Below, in pieces: positions 25,501-39,600 of a DNA stretch of 64,000 nucleotides. Below the pieces are notes generated by a model. It saw only the letters and a program-made list of their open reading frames with translations. It was not told the origin of the DNA and ran no database searches. The position numbers were made by a program, and so were the translations under genes. Location: positions 36,360,611 to 36,424,610 of the forward strand of contig NC_092576.1 in assembly GCF_037975245.1 (NCBI RefSeq), written 5' to 3'. Within the stretch, counting starts at the first letter, position 1. Each line of letters starts with the position of its first letter. Origin of the DNA: Apostichopus japonicus. Taxonomy: Eukaryota > Echinodermata > Holothuroidea > Aspidochirotida > Stichopodidae.

Positions 25501-28500
25501 CCTAGACAATGCAGTAGTCATTGAGTACTGGACTGCCCCTCACACACCCAGAGGTATTACTTTACTGTAGACACTACAATAGTCATTAAGTACTGCACTG
25601 CTCCTTACACACCCAGATGTATTACTTCACTGTATGCCCTAGACAATGCAGTAGTCATTGAGTACTGCACTGCCCCTTACACACCCAGAGGTGTTACTGT
25701 ACTGTATAACTGTAGACAATACAATAGTCATTGAGTATTGCACTGCTCCCCTACACACCCAGAGGTATTACTTTACTGTATAACTGTAGACACTACAGTA
25801 GTCATTAAGTACTGCACTGCTCCTTACACACCCAGAGGTATTACTTTACTGTATGCCCTAGACAATGCAGTAGTCATTGAGTACTGGACTGCCCCTTACA
25901 CACCCAGAGGTATTATTTTACTGTTTAACTGTAAACACTACAATATATCATTGAGTACTGCACTGCCCCTAATTCCCACAGGCACATTCTCCTGTTTAAT
26001 TAAATCTTGGATCCACAGTCAGGCTACAGTTTAACAGCATGCAGTAGTGTTAAGACTTATAGAGTAGTACATTATGAACCAAACATGCAATCAGTGCATT
26101 AATGTAAACTGTTATCCAAGATGGCAGAATTAGAACCAGAATTGTGGTTTGTCTCTTCTGGTATTGTTATGTTAGCAAATTTACCGTACACATACTCGTC
26201 AACATGAATTTTTACAAGATCCTTCTTTTTTAACTTGTCATATCTAGGAACTCTAGTGTCAAATATGTACTCATAGTCATATTGATTCTGTTAGTACTCA
26301 TACCCCAAGTCTGATTGAAAACCACCAAAATAACATGTATTTATTTGATATAAAATTAACAAATCTCTCAAATTTCCCCCTCACAGGTCAGATGCAACTC
26401 CCCAAGTTTAGACAAAAACCTACGACGAGAAGTCTCAGCTTTTAAAGATGTCTTACGATCTACAGATGTCAATGCAGGTCTCCAAAGTGGACAGGTGGGT
26501 TTCTCTGTTGCTATGGCAACTGTATTAAAGTTTTCCAGTTATAGGATTCCACTCGGTGATGTGGCATTGGTGGTGAAACTCCATCAAATTTAAAAATCAA
26601 TATGAATTAAAAGTTAAAGGTAAAAGTCTCAATCAATGGAGATAAAGTGCCTTGCCCAAGAACACAACATAATGACCCAGTCTTGGCAAGACCTTCTGAC
26701 ATGACTTTGTAACAGTTAACCTCTGGTCATTGGTAAGTTGTCACATCCACACATCCAAGTTTGCACAATTCAAACAATCGCTCTACAGTGTGCCATATTT
26801 ATGTGTTCCCCCGGGGGACTTCCCATAGGGTGCAGCTACAAACCAGGTCATGCAACTATATCTACAAGATACCTCTCAGGTCCCAATTGGTTCACCTGGG
26901 TAAAGAGCAGTGGTGATAAAGAGCCTTGCAAAAAGACACAGCATAATGATCTGACCAGGAGCTGAACCTGCAATCCAATAGATTGGAAATCCATGTGATC
27001 ACAACACAGTACCTAGTGAATTCATAGCAGTGGTACCTTAGCTTATAATTATATTATTTTGGAATTCATTTGTTACTTGTGTATATGTAAGCTATGTTTG
27101 TCTAAGTGAGTAAAAGCAAAGTAATTAGACAAAGAACACTAGTGTAGATGTTTGTTATGAACTCACTGTGCAGAACTAATGGTATAGAGGAGTGCGCTTG
27201 ATGTCACATGGGTCAATTGGGGTTACCAGGGGTCAAATTGTGAAAACTTTGTAAACACAATATCTCAAGAAGAAAAGCTTGAGCAGACCTGGTATTTAGT
27301 TTGTAGATGTACCACATTAAGTACAAGAAGCCTATTGTTTTAATGGAGGTCAAAGTTTAATTGGGGTCACCAGAGGTCAAGTTGTGAAAACCTTGTAAAT
27401 ATGGCATCTCAAGAGGGGGATCATGGACAAACCTCATATTTAGTCTGTAGAAGTACCACCTTGACTACCAGGAAACTTTTGTTTCTGGTTGAGGTCAAAG
27501 TTCATTTGGGGTCACAGGGGGTCAAATTTTGAAAACCTTGTAAACATGATATTTCAAGAATGAAAGCTTGGGCAGACCTCATATTTGGTTTGTTGATGTA
27601 CCATATCAAATTTAAGGAGCCTATTATTGCTTTTGGTGGTGTGTCCATTAGAGCTGACAGGTATGAGTAATGCCTAGAGGTGCCCCTGTAGTGCCTATAT
27701 TTGCATGTGTGTCTATTAGAGCTGACAGGTATGAGTAATGCCTAGAGGTGCCCCTGTAGTGCCTATATTTGCACGTGTGTCTATTAGAGCTGACAGGTAT
27801 GAGTAATGCCTAGAGGTGCCCCTGTAGTGCCTATATTTGCATGTGTGTCTATTAGAGCTGACAGGTATGAGTAATGCCTAGAGGTGCCCCTGTAGTGCCT
27901 ATATTTGCACGTGTGTTCATTAGAGCTGGTAGGTATGAGTAATGCCTAGAGGTGCGCCTGTAGTGCCTATATTTGCACGTGTGTTCATTAGAGCTGACAG
28001 GTATGAGTAATGCCTAGAGGTGCGCCTGTAGTGCCTATATTTGCACGTGTGTTCATTAGAGCTGACAGGTATGAGTAATGCCTAGAGGTGCCCCTGTAGT
28101 GCCTATATTTGCACGTGTGTTCATTAGAGCTGGTAGGTATGAGTAATGCCTAGAGGTGCGCCTGTAGTGCCTATATTTGCACGTGTGTTCATTAGAGCTG
28201 GTAGGTATGAGTAATGCCTAGAGGTGCGCCTGTAGTGCCTATATTTGCACGTGTGTTCATTAGAGCTGGTAGGTATGAGTAATGCCTAGAGGTGCGCCTG
28301 TAGTGCCTATATTTGCACGTGTGTTCATTAGAGCTGACAGGTATGAGTAATGCCTAGAGGTGTGCCTGTAGTGCCTCTATTTGCACGTGTGTTCATTAGA
28401 GCTGACAGGTATGAGTAATGCCTAGAGGTGTGCCTGTAGTGCCTCTATTTGCACGTGTGTTCATTAGAGCTGACAGGCATGAGTAATGCCTAGAGGTGCG

Positions 28501-30556
28501 CCTGTAGTGCCTATATTTGCACGTTTGTTCATTAGAGCTGGTAGGTATGAGTAATGCCTAGAGGTGCGCCTGTAGTGACTGTATTTGCATGTGTGTCCAC
28601 TAGACATCCTTAAAAATAAGTGAAAATACTTGCAAAACAACCTCAATCATATGTTTAAGGCACTAAACAAGATCATCAAAAACTTAAAGCCTATAAACCG
28701 GCAAATCTACTTGAGCATACAATAACAATTAATATGCCTTCTGCCTTCATACCCACTAGTGGATATATAACTGCAACAGCAATTGCAAAACTCGGTAAAT
28801 TACCTTTAAATATAAACACTATTGGATCTTGTGTTTTTCTTACAGGTGGCTGAAACAGTATGTATGCGATCGGGTCAATGCAGGACATTGTCAGTAACAT
28901 TGCCACAGCAGAGTGGGTACCTCGTTTGCACCAAGATGAGGAAGATGGTACAATCATCAAGAGAAACCATGGGTTAGTGTAGATTTCTTGAAAGAAAAGA
29001 TCGTTCAACAGCTTTATGGACTAGAAAGTTACTGTGAGAATATCTTGATAACAAGGCAGGCAAGGCAATACCACTCTCCCGGAAGGAGAACTTAGCCAAG
29101 AAAAAAAATCCCTTCCCGGTAGCTGGACTGTTTCACAGAAGTAAACTTCTGGAGTTTTACTCACAAGACCTCTAGCCACCAAGTTCCTAAACTACCCCCC
29201 CCCCCCCCTCTACCAGAGCCAAAACCTGCCAGTTTAAACAAAATTGAGCTTATCTAAGGAGAATGTTAAATCATTCTGAGCATATGATTTATTAATTAGA
29301 TACTAAATGAGGAGATTCTTAATCAGGGAGTCAATGAGGTTTTCCATAATAATTGTGTTGTTGTTGCAATGAGAGAAGATAACATGTTTATACTCGGCAC
29401 TGACTTCTCTTAGTACATTATTTTTAATAGTGTTTTGCATTGACATTAAGTGTTGGTATTCTTACCATTATCTGCTGTAGGAGTACCACTATACATAACA
29501 TTAAAACAACGAAACTTAAAAGAAACCTAACAGACTCTTACAAAATTTTAGTGTGTAGAAATACCACTATATATAATAGTATAAACAATAAAAAATAAAT
29601 AAAAAACATATCCTAGAATCATACTAAATTGTTGACTGTTGGAATACCACTCACTATACATACAATTAAAATCAATAAGTTATGACACTTTGAAAAATAT
29701 CATGCGCTATGAATTCAGCTGGTGATTAAATGTCTGCTCATTGAAATTGACCAATAACAGGTACTTTTTATGTTTCTTTTGGCATAGACTAAAAGCTTTT
29801 CAAGTGGACATATTTAATTCCCGCCTATGAGATCTGGTTTAAAGTTGGAGGTGACAAGCAAGGATGGAGGAAACTTTAGGCAGATTTTCCAAAATAGCTG
29901 ATTTCACCACAACACTGTTGTGGTCACCATATTTCCAGCTGATGACTTCAGAGCTAACCTCAAGGGATACAACAACACTGTGAGCAACTCATGGAGTTAC
30001 CCAAAGTTGAGTAGAGTAAGTAGTTAAGCAAATGTAAGTTTACATTTCGTCATTAAGAAAAGGTACTAAACTTTGACTAAAAAGTGGCAATCTTACAAGC
30101 CTCTATCGGCAAGGAACTAATAGCTTCATTATCTATGTTTACATTTACGGAGAGGAGATACTACAAATCTTCATGTTTGGGGTCTACGGATATCTTCGTC
30201 TTGTTTATGGAATTACAGGAGCCAGTGGTAAATTCATTATTAGTTATGTAGGTTATTTGTTTTCAGACCAAATGTGTCAAGGTCTGGGACGGCAATTGTT
30301 TTTTATTTCTCTTAGTGGCGAGTAAAATTTATGAAGGGTCTTTGTTCAACAGTTTTCCAATTGGCTTTCCTTTTATTTTTGAATGGGCCAGAATTTTATC
30401 TGGGTTCCTTTTGATCCCCCCTTCCCCCACCCCCCTTCATGGCTAATCTACAGAAACCCAAATATACTGGATTGAATGCTTCACCATCAAAATAATGGCA
30501 GTTTGCTCTCTGTTGCTCAAGGCATTTAAATAACTGGGCAATTATCCTTATCTTTT

Positions 30557-30610
<54 letters not shown>

Positions 30611-33600
30611 TATATATATATTACTGTAGGCCTTCACGGTTGCCAATACTGTATCACTACCAAAGAGGAAATGAGGGTTCCATTGGAAGAGAGAGGTCGA
30701 TGTCCTCTGAGATCACTGTACAATCTGAAGTAAAATGTGTAATCATACTGCCAACATGGGGAGAGACCATCAACAGCAAAAGAATTACTTCAATGTCATA
30801 GGTGATCATCTTTTTGAAGTTCCATTAGATCAGGTGAAGTAAAAGCACCTTTTTGGTTCCTTGCCTTAGCAAAAGGAAATCGGGTTTGTGTGTGTATGTG
30901 TGTGAGTCTCTGTGTGTGCATCTGTGACACTTGCTTGGGGACACTGTAACTCAACAAGGAAAAGTTGTACTAAACTCAGACTAGATATATAGATCCGCCA
31001 TAGTGAGAAGGTGTGCCGTATTGTTTCTGGTGCCTGTGAAGGTCACCAAAGGTCAGTTAGAAGCCAAAAATCACATATTAAAAAAAAAGCAATAAATCCC
31101 ATTGACAGGGTCAAGTTTGAATTTTGGGAGTAATTGTGAATGGGGTAGGGGATAGTTTCCAAACATAATGGTTATATTATCCAAGGTTAACAAAGTTCAA
31201 TTAAGGGTCACAAACTAGCGGATGTTTTGGGCCTCTAGTTTGTGTGGAGATCTTCGTGTGCATAAAATCTGTAAGTTTCACTCAGGGTTCCTGCTGGCTG
31301 TTGCTAATACAATCCGACCCCCTCCCCCCCTCCCAGAAAAACAAAACAATTGGGCAATCTTGTGGGGTAAATGAACAAAATCCTATTGCAAGGTTGAAAA
31401 GGTATGTTTGAATAAAAAATACAGAAATCATGAATTTATTTTACCAGACTCATTTATTGCTATAACATATCTTGAAAAGCATACATGAAAAGCCTCAATA
31501 GGAGTGTTACAGCTAGAATGGGGTGATATTTCTCCCGTGGTTCAATCATTAAAAAAAACTTTGTCAGATTAAGCCAATATTTTCAGATAACTGTTTCAAG
31601 GGATGCAAATATTATAAACAAGTTGGTCCCAAATGGCTGTCCCAATCACCAAATTGTGTCAGAGGATTGAAAATACAATATATTGATATAAAAATTATAC
31701 AGCAGTATGTCGACTCATATATAATGGACAAATACATTTTAATAAGAACTGAAAAGTCAAAGTTCTATTAAAAACATGTCATGTCATGACTCAAATCCTT
31801 GCTTTAAAATGTGCTGCTACACAACAAGTGTGAAGTTGACCAGAAAATACTGGATGATTTTCTGGATGAAGACCATGATCTTCTTACAAACAGTGGGATA
31901 AGCCAAGTTGAAAACATAGTATGATGCTATGTATGCTGACAGAGCTGAAATGAACCAACTGCTAGAGCCAACTTCTTCCCCATCAAATATTGTAAAGTGG
32001 GTTTATTCTGCATAAGTGGGACCATTTCCCTTGATGTAGAGGGCTAAATATTTAAATCTTATTATGAATTACATTTTAAGTATCAACTAGTTTAAAAGTA
32101 TGATAATTTCGTTTTAACAACAGACAAACGACAACGGTCAGAGGTCTATTCTTGTTTTTACACCTAGAGGTTTTGATTAACCCTCTCCAACACACTTAAA
32201 ATGGAAAGGTCTAACTTAAAATTGTCATTAATGATTAAGATGATTTTCTGAATGAATACCATGGTCTTCTTTCAAACAGTGGGGTAAGCTAAGTCGAAAA
32301 CGTAAAACGATGCAATGTATGAAGACAAATCCAAAATCAACAGACTGCAAGATCCAACTTCTTCCCCATCAACAAATATTGTAAAGCAGGTTGATTCTCC
32401 ATAAGTGGCACCATTTCCCCTGATGTAGAGGCTTGGGGGTCTTCATTCTATAAGCAAGAAAATGCACCATAATATTTTACATGGTATGGTATGGTACAGG
32501 TGATTATTGGTATCAATGTGGCTTTTAGTCACCCTACTTGAACCTGAAATAATTTGGCTTTCTACACCACTTTTTTAAATCCCATTTAAGTGTGATTTTA
32601 AGCAAAATGTGTCTGGTTTTAAATCGTCCGTAGGCCTTCCTGACGTTGAGTATAGTCTTTTAAGAACTCCTTTTTTTTCTAAAGTAGAATTTGTTTATGG
32701 GTCTGTTCACGTTAAAGCGCCCAAATTAGCATAAATGGCATTTGGAGCATTGTGACAAAATAATTAGAGATTCTAGAGATACAAATATTATCCCCATGGA
32801 GAGAGTCCACCTAGCTGTACCTACCATAGCATAGACAATTTCCTGAGATATGCATATGGTAGGCTATACTCCCAGAAGTGCCGAAATGTGGACGGAAAAT
32901 GTTGCCGTTTTCAAACTGCAAAATTTGTACTTTGATCTATTCTTAACTCCAAAAGAGGATTACTCCAAATTTTGTCATGATTGAACTTTGTGGCTATAGG
33001 TTCCCTCTCATAAATATTTCAGAAAATTTCATCGATGAATTTGCGAATTATTGCGAAACTGGACCAGTGTTTCGGACATCACTTTTTCCGTCCACATTTA
33101 TACACCAATTTATGAGTGGCATAGTTTGGGGTTAAATAACAAATGTTGAAAGTGGTGTGCCTTTTCAATACTGTCATAGTTGTATCAAATAAAATATATA
33201 TCAGATGCATGTCCATTCAGCCACATTTTACTACACAATGAAGTTAAACAATCTCACAAATTCGGCTTAATTTCTCTAGTTTTCAACTGTTTATCATAAA
33301 GTAGCACCCCTGAAATGTTGACTTTCACAAGTCAGCTAATTCATCAAAATGTTGACGATGTTTGTCGGACAGTTTTGGGGGGGGGGGGTAATTGGGAACA
33401 TCTACAATTTGTTGGTGTATAAAATAGCTCACCTACAATATGTCTAACTTCACCATCCTCCCAAAATCACTTTTCTAAAGGACATGTGACAACCCAAACT
33501 ATCTTCAGCGAAAAGAAAGCATATGCATCCCTAGAGACAATAAAGATCTTAGTAGCACGTGCTATGGTTGTTTCTATTGTGTATTCTTCAAAATGTTCCA

Positions 33601-36600
33601 TTCACTAATACATCATTGATATTCTTTTATTCGTTAAAGCATATGTATCGTTTATTAATCTTGTTTGTTTCATACAGTTTTATGGACACCTGTTACTAAC
33701 AAGACTGGTGAACGTTTTATGCTAAATCTGGTCTCTGGTCTTTGGCAAGTAAGTAATCAATACATCTCATGTATAATAATTAATTTATCATATTTGCTGT
33801 ATAACATAATGGAATTGTGATCACTAGCAAGAGCATGAAAATACCACTGAAGTGGTACTTGAGTCCCCGAAACATTTGTAACTCAGCGCACGCCACTGTA
33901 ATAAACACAGCATGGCTTAGTTTTAAAGTAACAAACAGAAAGTGACGTCATCCGATGATCTAACTATAACTGTGATATATCAATAACTGTTTAATTGAGT
34001 CATATATCGGTTTTCAGTTGATGGTTACTGAAAGAGAAGTAGTATAAATAAAGTACTGACATATCGGATGAGTAGAGATAAGTGAGCAAAACACGCTGAG
34101 TGATTGGATAAAATTAATAGTAACAAATATTTTAGGCAATGGGTGGATTAAATATTGCTGAATATGCACTGTGGATTTGAGGTATATAGTCAACATATAT
34201 TACTAACATACACTGAGTGGATTAAAGGGATGTTGTCAACAAATATTGCTTAATAGACACTGTGGATTTAAGGGATGTAGTCAACAGATATTACTTAATA
34301 TACACTTAGTGGATTAAAGGGATGTAGTCAACAAATATTACTAACTATATACACAGTGGATTAAAGGGATGTAGTCAACAAATATCACTAACATACACAG
34401 AGTGGATTAAACAAATAGGTTCAACAAATATTACTAAATAAACACTGGATGGATTGAAGGTATATAGGCAACATATATTACTAAAATACACTGAGTGGAT
34501 TGAAGGGATGTAGTCAACAGATATTACTAAATATATACAGTGGATTAGTGGGATGTAGTTAACAAATATTACTAAATATATACAGTGGATTATTGGGATG
34601 TAGTCAACAAATCTTACAAAATATACACAGGATGGATTAAAGGGATGTTGTCAACAAATATTGCTTAATAGACACTGGATTTAAGGGATGTAGTCAACAG
34701 ATATTACTAAATATACACTGAGTAGATTAAAGTGATGTAGTCAACAAATATTACTAACTATATACACAGTGGATTAAAGGGATGTAGTCAACAAATATCA
34801 CTAACATACACGGAGTGGATTAAAGAAATAGGTTCAACAAATATTACTAAATACACACTGGATGGATTGAAGGGATGTAGTCAACAAATATTGCTATATA
34901 TGCACTGTGGATTTAAGGGATATAGTCAACATATATTACTAACATACACTGAGTGGATTAAAGGGATGTATTCAACAAATATTACTAACATACACTGAGT
35001 GGATTAAAGGTATGTAGTCAACATATATAACTAAATAAACACTGGATGTATTAAAGGGATGTTGTCAACAAATATTACTAAATAAACACTGATTGGATTC
35101 AAGGGATGTAGTCAATAAATATTACTGAACATACATTGAGTGGAATATAGTGATGTAGTCAACAAATTTTACTAAACAAGCAATAGGTGGATTAAAGGGA
35201 TATAGTAAAGAAATATTACTAAACATACAATGACTGAATTAAAGGAATATAGTCAACAAATATTACTCAATATACATTGGATGGATTAAATTGATGCAGT
35301 CAACACATATTTTAAAATTTGGACTGAAATGATACATACAATTGGTTTATCAAAAACTTTAAAAAAAAAAAAAAATCATGCAATCAATGGACTTAAATTA
35401 ACTTTATCAACACTGAATGAGGTACATTAACGTTATGTGGTGAGCAATCATTGCTAAAGATTGAATGAGTGGATTGGATCGATATAACTATTTTACATGA
35501 TTATTCACTGTGTTGTCAACAGAACAATGTGGTGGATGCATGGTCTGTTACTTTTCTCCTTGCTCAAGTTCAGGATCAGTGAATTTCTAACAAATAAACA
35601 ATATATTACAGAACATATGCCGTACATAGTGTAAGTTGATTTACGTGAAGTCTAATTATCGACACAATGTTACAAATACATACAGCAACGAGTAAATAAG
35701 AGAGGTCAGGTTCCAAGGGGGACTGGGATTCGTGGAGTCTAAAGTCCCAGTACTGGGTCATTTTGGGAAATGCTCGGGAAAATTTGGAGTGACAAGGGGC
35801 AATATGGTATATGGACAGTGCAAACACGAAGGCAAGGAACGAAAACTGAGATACTGTACTAGTAATGATTCAGTGTGTGGAACAGAGGGATTAGTGCACG
35901 AGTTAGGTCTAGTTAGGTAATCTAAAGATTTGGCAATTGAATGTAGCATACGGCTTTAATTAATCATTCCATAAGTCTGGATGAAGTTCCAATGTAGTAA
36001 ACGCAGGTTACAAACCGTTTAATGGGTATAGTATAAAGTGTAGTAACAGTCACCGTGGTAAAGTGATGACGTATTAGTATACTGATATTACATACCTTAC
36101 AGTGAGAGGTTTAAAGTCATGTAGAGAACAAATATAACTAAACAATCATGAACATATTGGTTTAAATGATGAAGTGAACACAAACTTCTCATCATCCAAT
36201 GAGTAGGGTAAAGTGATAGTAATCAATCATATATCTATAACAACCCAATCAAGCACTCGGTAATTAAAGGTACATTAAAACAAAACACATATATCGGTAC
36301 TTATCTATATTAGCGACTGAAAGTAATTTAGCAAACCAGTATAATGAATCATCAAACAGAAATTTAAAGTAGAACGATAGTGACAGAAAAAAAATCTCTC
36401 ATTTTCATATATAATGTAGTTTATATGTAACCAAGCAACATATTTTTTTAATTTTCCAAATAGCACACCGGAAAGTTATAAAAAAGGGAATTAAAACATC
36501 GTTTTTTCGCCTCCGTAATTTAGGAATTTTCAAACACTGCAACGACCTTGAACAGCCCTCATGTCAGTGAATGACGTCACTGTGATGATCTTTTCTCTTG

Positions 36601-39600
36601 TGAACTGTTCAGTACGGAGCTGTGCGTGCATTTCGTGTCAGCATAACTGTTATTTTCCGGCGTAATGTTCAAGACATAAATAGATAATGAATATCATAGT
36701 GTTTCTTGATTTCTTCACCACGTGTTTACAAGTTTGTTTTTACGAAATTTGCGGCGATTTCGCAACGATTTCCCAATATCTGAAGAGGTAACTCGCAAGC
36801 TGACCCAAAGTAACGTAAATCTCAAGATCACGTTTTTGGCGGGTTTTATACAGTGATATATGAATGTGCTCACTTACCAGTCAAACTGGCACAATAACAA
36901 TAGATGATAGTCTCAAACGTAGATTAGTATAACATCCGAAAGAAAATCCAAAGTTCTAAACAAAGTAGATTCGCTTGTATGCACTAGGCCTACTGTAAAA
37001 CATAAACGTTCCTTGTTCCGTGCGTCATTAAATCCAACAGAAAGGTTTCATTGAGCTTGAAATACAACCGCATTTGAACTCAATCCAGTTGTTAGTCTAG
37101 TTCGAACAATTTTCTCACTACATGCAATGCCTATTGCGTTTATTCACATGCATGCCTCGTGGTTTGGGCTTCAGGAGGAATCGTATTCTAGCCCAACTTC
37201 ACGTAGGTCCGCAAACGGTACTTTCACACTGTGCAAACATAAGTGACAGTGTGCGCTACCGTAATTAATACTTACACAATGTTTTGTTTCGCTCACACAT
37301 TTACCATTCGTATTACATTTAAAGTGGTTTGGAGGGTATGAACACATCTCTGCCCCAAAAAACTCTGCCTAAGCGACGTCCATGCCCCAATTGAAATTTG
37401 AACGTGGATTCTCTCCTCACATAGTCATTAGGTTATTCACGTCTGACATGTCTTCCAGTTCCAACACTTACTGTTGCATTTATCGGGATATATATAAATA
37501 ATGCGGCATAAAAGCATCAATCTTTCAAACTTTTATTACTTTAGTGACCTTGCCACACGCAAATTTCAATTGGGTCCGAGAATCATCTTCTGTGAAGTGG
37601 ACAGAACAAACTTTCACATTCTTGCCATGAGAAACTCCTGGTGCGATGAAGTCTTTCCTGGTTCTCCTCACAATCGTATCCAGAGTTTCCGATATCTCTC
37701 ACTACTTTTTCCGCTTGGAAAATTGAAAAAAACTTATTGTAGAGTCCACATTCGTTATGTTGCATCCCCCTACAACGCAATTTCTTGGATTTTGCTAGTG
37801 GTTTACGTTGTTTGTCGAGTCCAATATAGAGTAGGTTGCAACTAAACTTACACACTAAGTGCACACTGCTGAAGTACACTCACGTTGTTATCATCATAAT
37901 GACGTCACATGTCACTGTAGATCACGTGATCATCATATCGCTTTTCGCGAAAAGCCCAATTTTTGTTTAAAAAATCAACGAGTTTAGGAATTTTTTTTAA
38001 GCCTTTCCCAACATCGGATTGACTTGAATTTTCACATGTGTAAAATGGAAACCAACTAGAATACTCTTGAATAAAATCGTATTTTTTCGTCGATGGTGAA
38101 AAATCACTATCGTTCATCTTTAATATTGATGTATTCCCTTCTTAACACAATATTTATCATTGATGGTAAGGATTAAATGTTTAAAGAAGAAGCAACAGTA
38201 ACTTATTAGTAAACATTAGTCCTTTGTATAAAAGTTTCCACTCTTATAAATCCACATATCTTAAGTTATGATTCCCCCCCCCCCCGACCCCTCCTCCTCA
38301 TGAAAAAACCTAAAACAATGTAACTGACTAGGCCTATAACCCACGCATTCCATGTCCAATATTTTTCTTCTTCGTCCTGTAGAAGGTAGGAAACTGGTAG
38401 ATGACTCCAACAAGCACTTGTTTCTGAAGACAACCTGATATGATCCTCCTCAAATCTCAGCAATTTCAGCGCCTTCAAAGTAAAGCTGTGCGTTTGGTGT
38501 TTTCTTGCGGACGTGATCGGCGCTCTTCCAGCTACTGTGTACTCTACACTGGCTGCTGGATAAGGACAGGATAAGGTACAAGTTCCTTGTGTATGTTTTT
38601 AAATCTCTGCATGGTGAGACTCCCAGCTATCTGATCGATTTCTTTCTTAGTATAATTCTCCTCTAAGTAATGTTGATGGTTTGAGACGTAGACTGCGCTA
38701 ATCATCTAATACCACCAGACTCATGGTTCCATACTCAAAGCGTAAAACTGGTGATAATTTTTTTCAAGTTATTGGTCCCCGTCTCTGGAACCAGCTGCCT
38801 GTGGGTATTCGTGAAGCGGCTTACGTCTCGGTCTTCAAAGGTCTCATGAAAACATTTTTATTTACAGCGCAGTAATGTTTGTATATTTTGCTTGTGTTTA
38901 AGATTGGTGTTTGTTTTTATCGTGTAAGTTATTTTTGTTTCTGTAAAGCACTCTGATCTTTTGTAGGGCGCTCTATCAAATACATAATAATTATAATAAT
39001 CATAATAACAATAATAATAATAAATGCTCAGTACTACCACACCAAGGAAGATGACTAAATCACAGAACTGTTAACAGTGGCGATAAAATACAGGAAGTGA
39101 AGCATAAACACATCCATCATGATGTCACCAGTAATTGATAAAACCTAGGCCCTCGGTATCTATATTCTCTTTGGCATGCATGCATCCATACCTTACCCCC
39201 TCGCTACCTCTTCTCTATAACATAGTGCCTCTAGTCTGATCTCGAACTAGTCTTGCTGCCTTCTTTTTTCATTTACCTTCAGTGGTGTAAGAGTTATTAT
39301 CCACCGCTTGATTCATCGAAAACCGCCTTTCTGAATTTTGCATAGGACGAACTGGGAGGGTGAGGGAATTTGGATCGATATATGTATATATAATTGTGGC
39401 CATCGTCTAGGTTAGTTTTTTGCATTTTCATCACCATCGCTGTTTTTATATATTGTGTAGATATTTCTTTATATTTCTTATTTAGGGAACTGCTTTATAG
39501 ACATGTTTTTTTTTTCTCATTAAAATCACCATAATGGTTTTTAACTAACTAGGTTCGATGCTGATATTCCAAATTTTATCATTCTGTTAAAAAATTATTG

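Noticed and set aside
23670-26034. Plus-strand ORFs with repeated [16 protein letters not shown]
   Set aside because: Translation of the ~75-bp minisatellite; no start context, no splice sites and no family.
27640-28610. CRISPR-like regular array
   Set aside because: The repeats are contiguous minisatellite units with no unique spacers, in an animal genome.
37501-37879. Overlapping ORFs of 114 (+) and 98 (-) codons inside the TTAA element
   Set aside because: They overlap on opposite strands and neither shows transposase motifs that I recognise; left as part of the element.
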